A stretch of DNA of 22,206 nt from Anaerolineales bacterium UBA6131 (GTDB lineage: Bacteria; Chloroflexota; Anaerolineae; UBA2200). A program made the translations under genes and the position numbers. The stretch lies in contig DIVN01000039.1 of NCBI GenBank assembly GCA_002435875.1, positions 4,248 to 26,453 of the forward strand, given 5' to 3'. Positions within the stretch are counted from its first letter, which is position 1. Every line of letters begins with the position of its first letter. The notes below the pieces were generated by a model. That model saw nothing but the letters and a program-made list of their open reading frames with translations, did no database searches and was not told the DNA's origin. This document shows positions 14,708 through 21,620 of this stretch, in pieces.

Positions 14708-15927
14708 CCAGCAGCCACAGCCCAGGCCTCTCTGCCCCGCCCCACTATTCGTGCATGAAGCGTGATCCGCACTCGGCTGCACGTGCTGGAGTTTTGCACA
14801 CGCCCCACGGTGCCATTCCCACGCCCATCTTTGCTCCGGTTGGCACCCAGGCCACGGTCAAGACTCTCACACCGGACGAGCTGCAGGCACTCGGGGCTTC
14901 GCTGATCCTTGCCAACACCTACCACCTCTACCTGCGTCCTGGGGCCGATTTGATTTCGAGCCTTGGTGGCCTGCATTCCTTCATGCGCTGGCCGGCTCCG
15001 ATTCTGACCGATAGTGGGGGGTTCCAGGTCTTTAGCCTGGAGGGGCTGCGCCGCGTGACGGATGAGGGCGTGGTCTTCCGCTCGCACATCGACGGCTCGG
15101 AACACGAGTTCTCACCGGAGAAGTCGATCGAGATTCAGGAGAAGCTGGGCGCTGACATCATCATGGCTCTGGACGAGTGCCCGAATCCTCTGGATTGCGA
15201 GTACAACAAGATCGCCCTGGCACGCACGCACCACTGGGCCGAGCGCTGTCTGCGTGCTCACACGCGGCAAGATCAGGCGCTCTTTGCCATCTTGCAGGGC
15301 GGCATCTTTGCCGATCTTCGCCGCGAGAGCGCACGAGTCCTCACCTCACTCGATTTCCCGGGCTATGCCATCGGCGGGTTGAGCATTGGAGAAGCCAAGT
15401 CACAGACCTGGGAAACGCTTGATCAAACTGTGCCCTTTCTTCCCGAGGACAAGCCTCGCTACCTTATGGGCGTCGGCTCGCCCGAAGACCTCTTTGAGGC
15501 CGTAGAGCGCGGCATTGACATTCTCGACTGTGTGCTGCCCACGCGACTCGCTCGCAATGGAGCGGTCTTTACCTCGCATGGCCGGCTGAACTTGCGCAAG
15601 GCTGAGCTCGCTGCCGATCCCGCTCCCATCGAAGAGGGCTGCGGCTGCTACACCTGTCGGAACTTTAGTCGTGCCTATCTCAGGCACCTGCATAAATCCG
15701 GAGAGGTATTGGGGCTCCGCCTCAACTCGATCCACAACCTTTATTTCTTGCTGTCCCTGATTCACCGCATCCGCCAGGCCATCTTTGATGGCAACCTGGC
15801 GGATGTCAAACAAGAGTTCCTGTCACAGTACATCCCAGTTGAGGACACCAAGCAACGCTACGGCAATCTCGCCCGACGGCGCAAGCCCGCCGTCAGCGCT
15901 AAATCGCGAATAGGCAACGCATCGTAG
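14704..15927 (+). CDS. tgt: tRNA-guanine transglycosylase
   Basis: The 407-aa enzyme exchanges guanine 34 of GUN-anticodon tRNAs for the queuosine precursor preQ1. D103 in LTDSGGFQVFSL and the nucleophile D275 in DILDCVLPTRLARNG match the two catalytic aspartates (D102 and D280 in Zymomonas). The zinc site is C313, C315, C318 (GCGCYTCRNF) and H344. GGLSIGE and ALDECP are also present. I chose the ATG at 14704, which overlaps the lyase stop as ATGA, because translational coupling explains the lack of a strong ribosome binding site; ATG at 14755 is an alternative that removes a 17-residue extension. No queuosine synthesis gene is in the window. uppP follows 18 bp later. Confidence 0.96.
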   Translation: MTSSHSPGLSAPPHYSCMKRDPHSAARAGVLHTPHGAIPTPIFAPVGTQATVKTLTPDELQALGASLILANTYHLYLRPGADLISSLGGLHSFMRWPAPILTDSGGFQVFSLEGLRRVTDEGVVFRSHIDGSEHEFSPEKSIEIQEKLGADIIMALDECPNPLDCEYNKIALARTHHWAERCLRAHTRQDQALFAILQGGIFADLRRESARVLTSLDFPGYAIGGLSIGEAKSQTWETLDQTVPFLPEDKPRYLMGVGSPEDLFEAVERGIDILDCVLPTRLARNGAVFTSHGRLNLRKAELAADPAPIEEGCGCYTCRNFSRAYLRHLHKSGEVLGLRLNSIHNLYFLLSLIHRIRQAIFDGNLADVKQEFLSQYIPVEDTKQRYGNLARRRKPAVSAKSRIGNAS

Positions 15928-15945
15928 CTGTAGAGGAGAGGGTAT

Positions 15946-16758
15946 TTGAACATCCTGCAAGCAATCATCTTGGGCATCCTACAGGGTGCGACCGAGTTCA
16001 TTCCAGTCAGCAGCTCCGCGCATTTAGTGCTGGTCCCCTGGGCCTTGGGCTGGCCGGAACCGGGGCTGGCATTTGACACAGTCCTGCACCTGGGCACCCT
16101 CACGGCGGTCCTGGTCGTCCTGCGAGACGACTGGCTCTCGCTGCTCAGGGCGATGTGGCGCCAGATAGTCCTCCGTCAGGGTGAGCGATCGCAGGTGTCG
16201 CTTGCCGTATGGCTGATTATCGGCACCGTGCCGGCGGCGATCATGGGTATCTTATGGGAGGATCAGTTCGAGGCGTTGTTCCACAGCCCCAAGTCAGTAG
16301 CCGCGTTGCTGATCGTCACTGGCCTGTGGCTGGCCTTGGTTGAGCGCCTTGGCCACAAGACACGGCCGCTCGCGGACATGAATCCGCTCAAGGCCGTCCT
16401 CATCGGCATCGCGCAAGGATGCGCCATCGCTCCTGGCATATCGCGCTCGGGCGCAACGATTGGTGCTGCCTTGCTGCTCGGCTTCCGGCGCGAAGTCGCT
16501 GCGCGCTTTTCGTTTCTGCTCTCAGCTCCGATCATCCTTGGCGCAGGCCTACTCCAGCTGAAACAACTGATGGACGAGCCCAGCGTACAGGTTCCATTGT
16601 GGCCGTTGGTTCTCGGCTTCCTGGCTGCGCTTGTCAGCGGGTACGTGTGCATTCGCTTTCTGCTATCCTTTGTCAAGACACGCAGCCTCAGTGTCTTTGC
16701 AGCCTATTGCTGTATCGTGGGACTGGGCGTGATGCTCAGCCAGATGGTCCTGGCATGA
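15946..16758 (+). CDS. uppP: Undecaprenyl-diphosphatase (BacA/UppP family)
   Basis: The 270-aa integral membrane enzyme recycles undecaprenyl diphosphate to the monophosphate carrier for peptidoglycan and other wall polymers. The first motif is Q13 and E17 in ILQGATEFIPVSS, the (E/Q)xxxE form, with the serine-rich VSSSAH (21-26). The second is PGISRSGAT (164-172) with R168. Several hydrophobic helices follow, as expected. Translation starts at a TTG at 15946, supported by GAGGAGAGGG just upstream and by the fit of the N-terminus to the family. It is 18 bp after tgt and 18 bp before the PstS-like gene, indicating one transcription unit. Members of this family give bacitracin resistance when overproduced. 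Confidence 0.96.
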   Translation: MNILQAIILGILQGATEFIPVSSSAHLVLVPWALGWPEPGLAFDTVLHLGTLTAVLVVLRDDWLSLLRAMWRQIVLRQGERSQVSLAVWLIIGTVPAAIMGILWEDQFEALFHSPKSVAALLIVTGLWLALVERLGHKTRPLADMNPLKAVLIGIAQGCAIAPGISRSGATIGAALLLGFRREVAARFSFLLSAPIILGAGLLQLKQLMDEPSVQVPLWPLVLGFLAALVSGYVCIRFLLSFVKTRSLSVFAAYCCIVGLGVMLSQMVLA

Positions 16759-16776
16759 GAACGGGCTGGAGTACAG

Positions 16777-17850
16777 GTGAGACACCGCTGGGGTAGCCGA
16801 CAGGCACTGCGGCACCTCCGGCTCGTGACAGTGCTCATCACAGTGCTGATGCTGGCGGGTTGCCATGCGCCGCGGGAATCATCCAGCTCGCCGGTGACGC
16901 TACGGGTAGCGGGATCAACGTCGATGCTCCCCATCATTCAGGACCTGGCAGACGCATACTCTCAAGGACATCCCGGGGTCTACTTCGAGATCAGCGCGGC
17001 CGATTCAGAAGCCGGCTTGCTGAGCCTGCGCCAGGGCAGAGCAGAGCTGGCCCTGGTTTCGCGTCTGCTCACCCAAGATGAAGAGTCCGGATCTGCTTAC
17101 GGCAACCAGGCGCTATCCCAAACAGTGATCGCCCACGACGATGTCGCCATCATCGTGCATCCGGCAAACCCTGTGCGCAATCTCAGCCTCATTGACCTGC
17201 GCTCGGTCTTTGGCGGGCAAGTGTCGAGCTGGCAAGAGTTGGGTGGACTAGACACGCCGATCGAGGTCGTCAGCCGTGAAGCGGGATCAGGAACGCGGAA
17301 TGTCTTTGAGCATGCCGTGATGAACGGTCGGCGCGTGACGCCCAATGCCGTGGTGCTACCGAACAGCAGCACCGTCCTGGACTATGTCCAGACGCACGAA
17401 GGTGCTGTGGCCTATCTCTCATCGTTGTACATCACGCCGGCGACCGCTGTTCTCGGCGTCGATGCGCATCCAGCGGGCCAAAGCGATTCTGGAGCAGACG
17501 CCTATCCCATCACAAGACCACTGCTTCTGGTTGCCCACAAGGAGTCAAGTGCCGAGCTGCGCGCTTTCGTGGCGTTTTGTGTCACGCGGATGGGTGCGGC
17601 TGCTGTCAGCTCTGCTATGCAGGGAATCCACGCCGCAGGGCAGTCCGCTGCGGCCCCTCACGGCGTTGCGACAAACTCGCCGATGATGGTCTTGCCTGTG
17701 AGCTGCTCCGCGCTCATTCCCTCCGCCCGTTCCTTCAGCACGCAGCTTTCGCGTAGGTCTCTCAGCATCCCAGCGGGGCTTGGATTCTCATTCCTACGCC
17801 CATACTGTGTGGGACATGGGCTCAGTACCTCAATGAATGCAAAGCCCTGA
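16777..17850 (+). CDS. PstS-like phosphate-type substrate-binding lipoprotein with abnormal C-terminus
   Basis: The product is 357 aa. A signal peptide ends in the lipobox LAGC (C29), so it is probably a membrane-anchored lipoprotein. The PBP-like domain begins TLRVAGSTSMLPI (residues 41-53), where the anion-binding loop GSTS lies, and continues with SREAGSGTRNVFE (166-178), both typical of PstS-family phosphate binders. The domain should end near residue 285. Instead the frame stays open for another 64 codons that are antisense to korB (17658-17850), a tail of low-complexity character without family likeness. The natural stop seems to have been lost. GTG at 16777 follows GGAG. No Pst permease genes are adjacent, so it may serve an unlinked transporter. 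Confidence 0.85.
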   Translation: MRHRWGSRQALRHLRLVTVLITVLMLAGCHAPRESSSSPVTLRVAGSTSMLPIIQDLADAYSQGHPGVYFEISAADSEAGLLSLRQGRAELALVSRLLTQDEESGSAYGNQALSQTVIAHDDVAIIVHPANPVRNLSLIDLRSVFGGQVSSWQELGGLDTPIEVVSREAGSGTRNVFEHAVMNGRRVTPNAVVLPNSSTVLDYVQTHEGAVAYLSSLYITPATAVLGVDAHPAGQSDSGADAYPITRPLLLVAHKESSAELRAFVAFCVTRMGAAAVSSAMQGIHAAGQSAAAPHGVATNSPMMVLPVSCSALIPSARSFSTQLSRRSLSIPAGLGFSFLRPYCVGHGLSTSMNAKP

Positions 17851-18434
17851 TGCCGGAAAGCCTTCTTGAGCGACGCGATCAGTGGACGGATGTGCCAAAC
17901 AGAATACCGAGCGACGTACGACGCACCAGCCGCAGCGACTAGAGGAGCAAGGTCAAAAGCCCGTTCTTTGTTACCGAGAGGTGTCGTTAGGGTGCGCGCA
18001 CCGGGTGGGGTGGTAGGCGTCACCTGCCCTCCGGTCATCCCATATATCAAGTTGTTTGCGCAGATAACCGTCATGTTCAGGTCGCGTCGCGCGGCGTGCA
18101 TCAAGTGGTTGCCACCAATTGAGGCAATATCGCCATCGCCTCCGATCACGACCACGTTGAGCTTGGGATTGTGCAACACCGCGCCAGTCGCAAAAGCGAT
18201 CGGCCGTCCATGGGTCACATGAAGGGTGTCGGCATAGAAGTGGGGGCTCGGGATCCAGCCTGCACAGCCGATGCCCGAGACGAACAGCATCTGACTCCAG
18301 TCGGACTGAAGCTCATCCGCCGCCCGCAAGATTGCACCCAACAGAATCCCGTGCCCGCAGCCGGCACAGAACGGCGTCGGGAAGCTGTTAGGCCGGATGT
18401 AGCGGAGTATCGACTGGGTGCTGCCCTGTTTCAT
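17658..18434 (-). CDS. korB: 2-oxoacid:ferredoxin oxidoreductase, beta subunit (KorB-like), short C-terminus
   Basis: This subunit binds thiamine diphosphate and a 4Fe-4S cluster for CoA-dependent oxidative decarboxylation of a 2-oxoacid, or its reverse. The 258-aa product has cluster cysteines C23 and C26 (CAGCGHG), C57 (GIGCAGW) and C207 (SPCPTQYG). The ThDP motif runs from GDGD (99-102) to NN (127-128). The ATG at 18434 overlaps the alpha-subunit stop as ATGA; upstream open frame is antisense or alpha coding. The protein stops eight residues after GKTIIG, where relatives continue past GEFVDI for some 15-30 residues, so it looks trimmed. It converges with and overlaps the PstS-like frame by 193 bp. 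The substrate, 2-oxoglutarate versus another 2-oxoacid, is a likeness call. Confidence 0.9.
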   Translation of the reverse strand: MKQGSTQSILRYIRPNSFPTPFCAGCGHGILLGAILRAADELQSDWSQMLFVSGIGCAGWIPSPHFYADTLHVTHGRPIAFATGAVLHNPKLNVVVIGGDGDIASIGGNHLMHAARRDLNMTVICANNLIYGMTGGQVTPTTPPGARTLTTPLGNKERAFDLAPLVAAAGASYVARYSVWHIRPLIASLKKAFRHQGFAFIEVLSPCPTQYGRRNENPSPAGMLRDLRESCVLKERAEGMSAEQLTGKTIIGEFVATP

Positions 18435-19645
18435 GACGTTAGCCGTCCTCTGACCATCTCCCAGATTTCCTGAGCAGTGATCAATTCGCCGTCTGTCCTG
18501 AAGCAGCCAACCGCGCCAGGAGCCACTCGCTGCACCTCGCGCAGCATCTGGCCTCGGTTCATCTCGGGAACAACGACCTGCCTCGACCGTTGAGCAAGGT
18601 TGCGCACCGCACCAGCGGGAAATGGCCACAAGGTGGTAAGGCACAACAGGCCGGCCTTGACGCCCGCGGCGCGCGCCTGTCCTATCGCACCCAGGGCACT
18701 ACGCGCCGAGAAACCGTAAGCCACCAACAACACGTCAAGACACTCGTCCTCGCACCAATGCGTGTGCGTGAGCTCCACTTCATCCAGGTGATCCGTGACT
18801 TTCGCGACAAATCGCTCTACCAGCTGCGCTTGTGCCTGCGCACTGGTGGTTCGGCGATACCCCCATGCATCGTGTGTCGAGCCAGTCACCAGCACCCTGG
18901 CTCCCTCGCCAAAAGCCGGCATGGGCGGGACCTGTGCATCACCAAATGGCGCTCGACCAGAGTCTTTCACTCTAGAGAACCTGGGCACTTGTGCGGAGAC
19001 GGTCATGTTCTCACGCAAGTGTCCGATACCCTCATCCATCAATACGATGACCGGCACACGGAATCGCTCGGCGAGGTTGAAAGCGCGGATTGTCTCATCG
19101 TAGGCTTCCTGCACAGACCAGGGAGAAATCGCGATGATCTCATAGTCGCCGTGTGCACCCCAGCGCGCTTGCATGACATCGCCCTGAGCCGGCCGAGTGG
19201 CTTGCCCGGTGCTCGGCCCAGCTCGCTGCACGTCGATCACCACACAAGGGGTCTCCGTCATAATGGCGTAGCCAATGTTCTCGAGCATCAGGCTCAATCC
19301 AGGACCAGAAGTCGCGGTCATGGCCCTGGCCCCTGCCCACGACGCACCAATCACCGAGGCGATGGAGGCGATCTCATCCTCCATCTGGATAAAGACGCGG
19401 CCCCCCAACGCCGGAAACCGGCGACAGATGTGCTCCATGATCTCGCTCGCCGGCGTGATTGGGTAGCCCGCGTAGTAGTCGCATCCCGCAGCAATCGCGC
19501 CTTCGGCGCAGGCTTCGTCGCCCTGCAGAAAATGCCGCCCTGCGGCCAACGTGCTGGCAACGGATACGCATCCCTTCAAAGTGCCGGTTCGGCGATCGTC
19601 GAGCTTCGTCGCGGACTCCCTCGCCACCGTCTTAGATGCGGGCAT
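18431..19645 (-). CDS. korA: 2-oxoacid:ferredoxin oxidoreductase, alpha subunit (KorA-like)
   Basis: The 404-aa product is the pyrimidine-domain and domain-II subunit of the complex. Motifs in order are QGDEACAEGA (41-50), GYPITP (60-65), MEDEIAS (88-94), TSGPG (112-116) and RAGPSTGQ (141-148). It is not fused to a gamma domain, since that form is about 600 aa. About 38 residues precede the usual N-terminus, so the true start could be further in; ATG at 19645 was chosen because it lies 11 bp after the ferredoxin stop, although only GGTGG precedes it. It sits between ferredoxin and beta genes in the order D-A-B. Confidence 0.92.
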   Translation of the reverse strand: MPASKTVARESATKLDDRRTGTLKGCVSVASTLAAGRHFLQGDEACAEGAIAAGCDYYAGYPITPASEIMEHICRRFPALGGRVFIQMEDEIASIASVIGASWAGARAMTATSGPGLSLMLENIGYAIMTETPCVVIDVQRAGPSTGQATRPAQGDVMQARWGAHGDYEIIAISPWSVQEAYDETIRAFNLAERFRVPVIVLMDEGIGHLRENMTVSAQVPRFSRVKDSGRAPFGDAQVPPMPAFGEGARVLVTGSTHDAWGYRRTTSAQAQAQLVERFVAKVTDHLDEVELTHTHWCEDECLDVLLVAYGFSARSALGAIGQARAAGVKAGLLCLTTLWPFPAGAVRNLAQRSRQVVVPEMNRGQMLREVQRVAPGAVGCFRTDGELITAQEIWEMVRGRLTS

Positions 19646-19656
19646 ACCACCAGCGC

Positions 19657-19893
19657 TCACTGTGCGCCCTCTATCACCGAGATCGCCAGGTCCGGGCATA
19701 GCAGCTCGCATTGCCGGCAGCCTGTGCAGTTCTCCTGCCGCAGGATCGATACGGGGTGGAATCCACGCACAAAAGACGCCTCGTCGATCCCCAATACATC
19801 ACGCGGGCACACCTCCACGCAGATGTGGCATCCTTTGCACCACTCCAGGTTGATGACAACCCTAGCCGCCGCTTTGGCCACTCTCACCCCCAT
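19657..19893 (-). CDS. korD: 2x[4Fe-4S] ferredoxin-type delta subunit of the oxidoreductase
   Basis: The 78-aa protein has two full cluster motifs: C19-x2-C22-x2-C25-x3-C29-P and C56-x2-C59-x2-C62-x3-C66-P. It would carry electrons from the alpha-beta core to soluble ferredoxin. The frame is open further upstream, but residues before MGVRVAKAA do not look like ferredoxin; ATG at 19893 is the best start despite a weak ribosome binding site, and GTG codons at 19887 or 19881 are alternatives. It is the first gene of the D-A-B unit, 11 bp before the alpha subunit. Confidence 0.88.
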   Translation of the reverse strand: MGVRVAKAAARVVINLEWCKGCHICVEVCPRDVLGIDEASFVRGFHPVSILRQENCTGCRQCELLCPDLAISVIEGAQ

Positions 19894-19982
19894 CCAGACA
19901 CGTCGCCATTGTACCCGGCCCTGCATGCCTGACCAAATCGGCTTGTTCACCTTGTAGTTACATTTGCACCGCGCGGACTTGT

Positions 19983-19991
19983 ATTGTACCA
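19983..19991 (-). promoter_or_regulatory. Candidate extended -10 promoter of the oxidoreductase operon
   Basis: On the minus strand TGG precedes TACAAT (19991 to 19983), an extended -10 pattern. No good -35 is seen. The start would be near 19976, about 83 nt before the ferredoxin start. Confidence 0.35.
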
Positions 19992-20264
19992 TGATTGTGG
20001 GCTTGGCCGTTGCGCGTCACCGTAATGTGGAAGGGCTATCATGATTCGATACTGCCCGTCGAGCCTCAGCTTGAATCCGGATACGACTTCCGGCCTTGTG
20101 CAAGAGTCGTTCGGGTTCTCCACCCCAACGATTTCCGACTCCCTTCGTGCTCCATGTATGCGCGTCTTGTCCAAATTCTGTACCTCGACCAGTATTACCA
20201 CCGTGTCTTCCCTCAAAGTACAGCGCTATGGGCCCCGATTTTGAGCAAACAAAAGGAGAGAGAA
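19992..20264. other. Divergent intergenic region between the oxidoreductase operon and the secreted repeat gene
   Basis: Together with the ferredoxin leader this makes about 370 bp without a supported gene. Open frames exist on both strands, but none has a ribosome binding site or a recognisable product. The only firm signal is AAAGGAGAGAGAA directly before the ATG at 20265. I found no convincing plus-strand promoter. Confidence 0.4.
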
Positions 20265-21338
20265 ATGGTTATGGATGTCAGACGGACCTCAATGCGACTC
20301 GCGCTTGTTACCATCATCTTGGCAGGACTACTGCTGGCAGCCGGGCACGTACTTGCTAGTTCGGAGCAAGGGTCCTTGCGCTCAACTGGTGGCGTCCCAG
20401 GCGCTTCAGTGCTTCAGGAGGGCGGCATCTGGAGTAGCGGCTGGGTGACCGTACCCCCGGGCCAGACCTTGGTGCTGCAGCACAACATGGGCGGCAATCC
20501 TGACCAATACGCCGTGGATGTCTGGGAACGGGACCTCGACGGCGGTCAGGGCATCAACCACCTCAACTTTGGCGGCACCGAGATCAGTGGCGTCCTCCTT
20601 GGCGTCGCCTGGCAAAGGCTGACGGATAACACCGTCGAGATCTTCCGCTTTCCTAACGATATCGATGCCGACCAGATCCTGGTCCGCGTCTGGGTCCCCG
20701 ACAACCTCTCTTGGGAAAGTGATTGGCAAGACATCGCCCAGGGTGAACCGCTCTCCTTGGACCACAACGTCGGAGGCGATCCCGAGCTGTACACAGTAGG
20801 AATGAAGTTCCAGGACACGGCTCCCGGGGGGCTTGGCCTGAACAGCCGCGCAGCGGGTGGGCTCGAGATTGGCGGCCAGCGTCTGGGTGCTGCCTGGCAG
20901 AACCTCACGGCTCAATCGATCTCTGTGGTGAGGCTGCAAGAAGACCAGTTCGCCGATAGAGTCTATGTCTCTATCTACCAGCCCGAGCCACCCACCTGGG
21001 ACAGTGGCTGGCAAGACGCCCCTCTGGGCCAGGAGCTGGTGCTCACGCACAACTTGGGCGGCAACCTGATGGGCTATGTCGTGCGTACGTTTGTCAAGAG
21101 CCTGCAGCCAGGTGGCAAGGGGCTAAACTCCTGGTACGGAGGGGGCTTCGAAGGCGGCGGCAATTTCTTCGGCAGCAGTTGGCTGAAACTCACGACGACA
21201 TCCATCGCCGTCTTCCGCCAACCCAACGATGACCTGGTGCACAGCTCTGATCAAGTGCGTGTCTGGATCTACAAACCCGAGTATGCAGCATTCCTGCCTG
21301 CCGTGGTGAACAACGCGACGTCAGTCACCGTACCGTAG
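20265..21338 (+). CDS. Secreted protein with three tandem ~95-residue repeats
   Basis: I do not recognise a named family. The ATG at 20265 is set by AAAGGAGAGAGAA just upstream; the frame is open earlier but without signals. The 357-aa product has a basic N-terminus and a hydrophobic signal segment (RLALVTIILAGLLLAAGHVLA, about residues 11-31). Three repeats start at W56, W150 and W245. Each reads W-x-S/D-W near the start, then GxxLxLxHNxGG, a GGxGxN segment, a glycine pair, W-x-x-L-T, and ends VxVxIxxP. The tryptophan-glycine pattern suggests small beta sandwiches, perhaps carbohydrate-binding as in H-type lectins, but that is a guess. The end, AAFLPAVVNN, resembles the FLPxVx(K/R)N tail common in secreted Anaerolineae proteins. 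A perfect hairpin follows the gene. Confidence 0.85.
   Translation: MVMDVRRTSMRLALVTIILAGLLLAAGHVLASSEQGSLRSTGGVPGASVLQEGGIWSSGWVTVPPGQTLVLQHNMGGNPDQYAVDVWERDLDGGQGINHLNFGGTEISGVLLGVAWQRLTDNTVEIFRFPNDIDADQILVRVWVPDNLSWESDWQDIAQGEPLSLDHNVGGDPELYTVGMKFQDTAPGGLGLNSRAAGGLEIGGQRLGAAWQNLTAQSISVVRLQEDQFADRVYVSIYQPEPPTWDSGWQDAPLGQELVLTHNLGGNLMGYVVRTFVKSLQPGGKGLNSWYGGGFEGGGNFFGSSWLKLTTTSIAVFRQPNDDLVHSSDQVRVWIYKPEYAAFLPAVVNNATSVTVP
20430..21278 (+). repeat. Three-copy protein-coding repeat, unit about 94-95 codons
   Basis: Units begin at 20430 (WSSGW), 20712 (WESDW) and 20997 (WDSGW), 282 and 285 bp apart. Shared positions include HNxGG, GGxGxN and WxxLT. They are similar as protein but clearly diverged as DNA, so this is an old internal duplication. 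Confidence 0.8.
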
Positions 21339-21364
21339 CACTTGGACAAGGCGTCGGCACAACT

Positions 21365-21399
21365 GGCAGCGGCTGGAATGCGGGCCCCCAGCCGCTGCC
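21365..21399 (+). terminator. Perfect 12-bp hairpin after the secreted repeat gene
   Basis: GGCAGCGGCTGG (21365-21376) pairs perfectly with 21388-21399 around an 11-nt loop, 27 bp after the stop codon. No T-run follows. Position and strength suggest transcription termination or 3'-end protection. The remaining stretch up to 21620 shows no gene; the next ribosome binding site is near 21608. Confidence 0.55.
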
Positions 21400-21620
21400 T
21401 CTGACTTACCGATTGAGCATACACCCGTGCAGTGCTTCACATCACCATACAGATAGCCGCACCTGGTGTGCGCCCTTGCCCATGTTGAGAGGTTCGGCCA
21501 CGGCACTGCGCTTACAGCCCAATGCGCTTAGCCACGCGCTGTCGGCCAGCGCGCTCCGGGCTACCGAAGGTCTTTTACCTGCAGCGAACCGAGCTCGCCA
21601 ACCGCCAAAGGAGCAGGCCG

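Noticed and set aside
16186..16193. GCGATCGC motifs here and at 10216-10223 as cyanobacterial HIP1 repeats
   Set aside because: Only two copies were seen in 22 kb, far below the density expected of HIP1-rich genomes.
18590..19957. A 455-codon plus-strand open frame opposite korA and korD
   Set aside because: It is the shadow of two clear oxidoreductase genes, is rich in Arg/His, and lacks a ribosome binding site and family likeness.
19947..20216. An 89-codon minus-strand frame with fairly protein-like composition upstream of the ferredoxin gene
   Set aside because: It needs a TTG start without a ribosome binding site, contains the candidate -10 of the next operon, and matches nothing I recognise. 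It remains a weak possibility.
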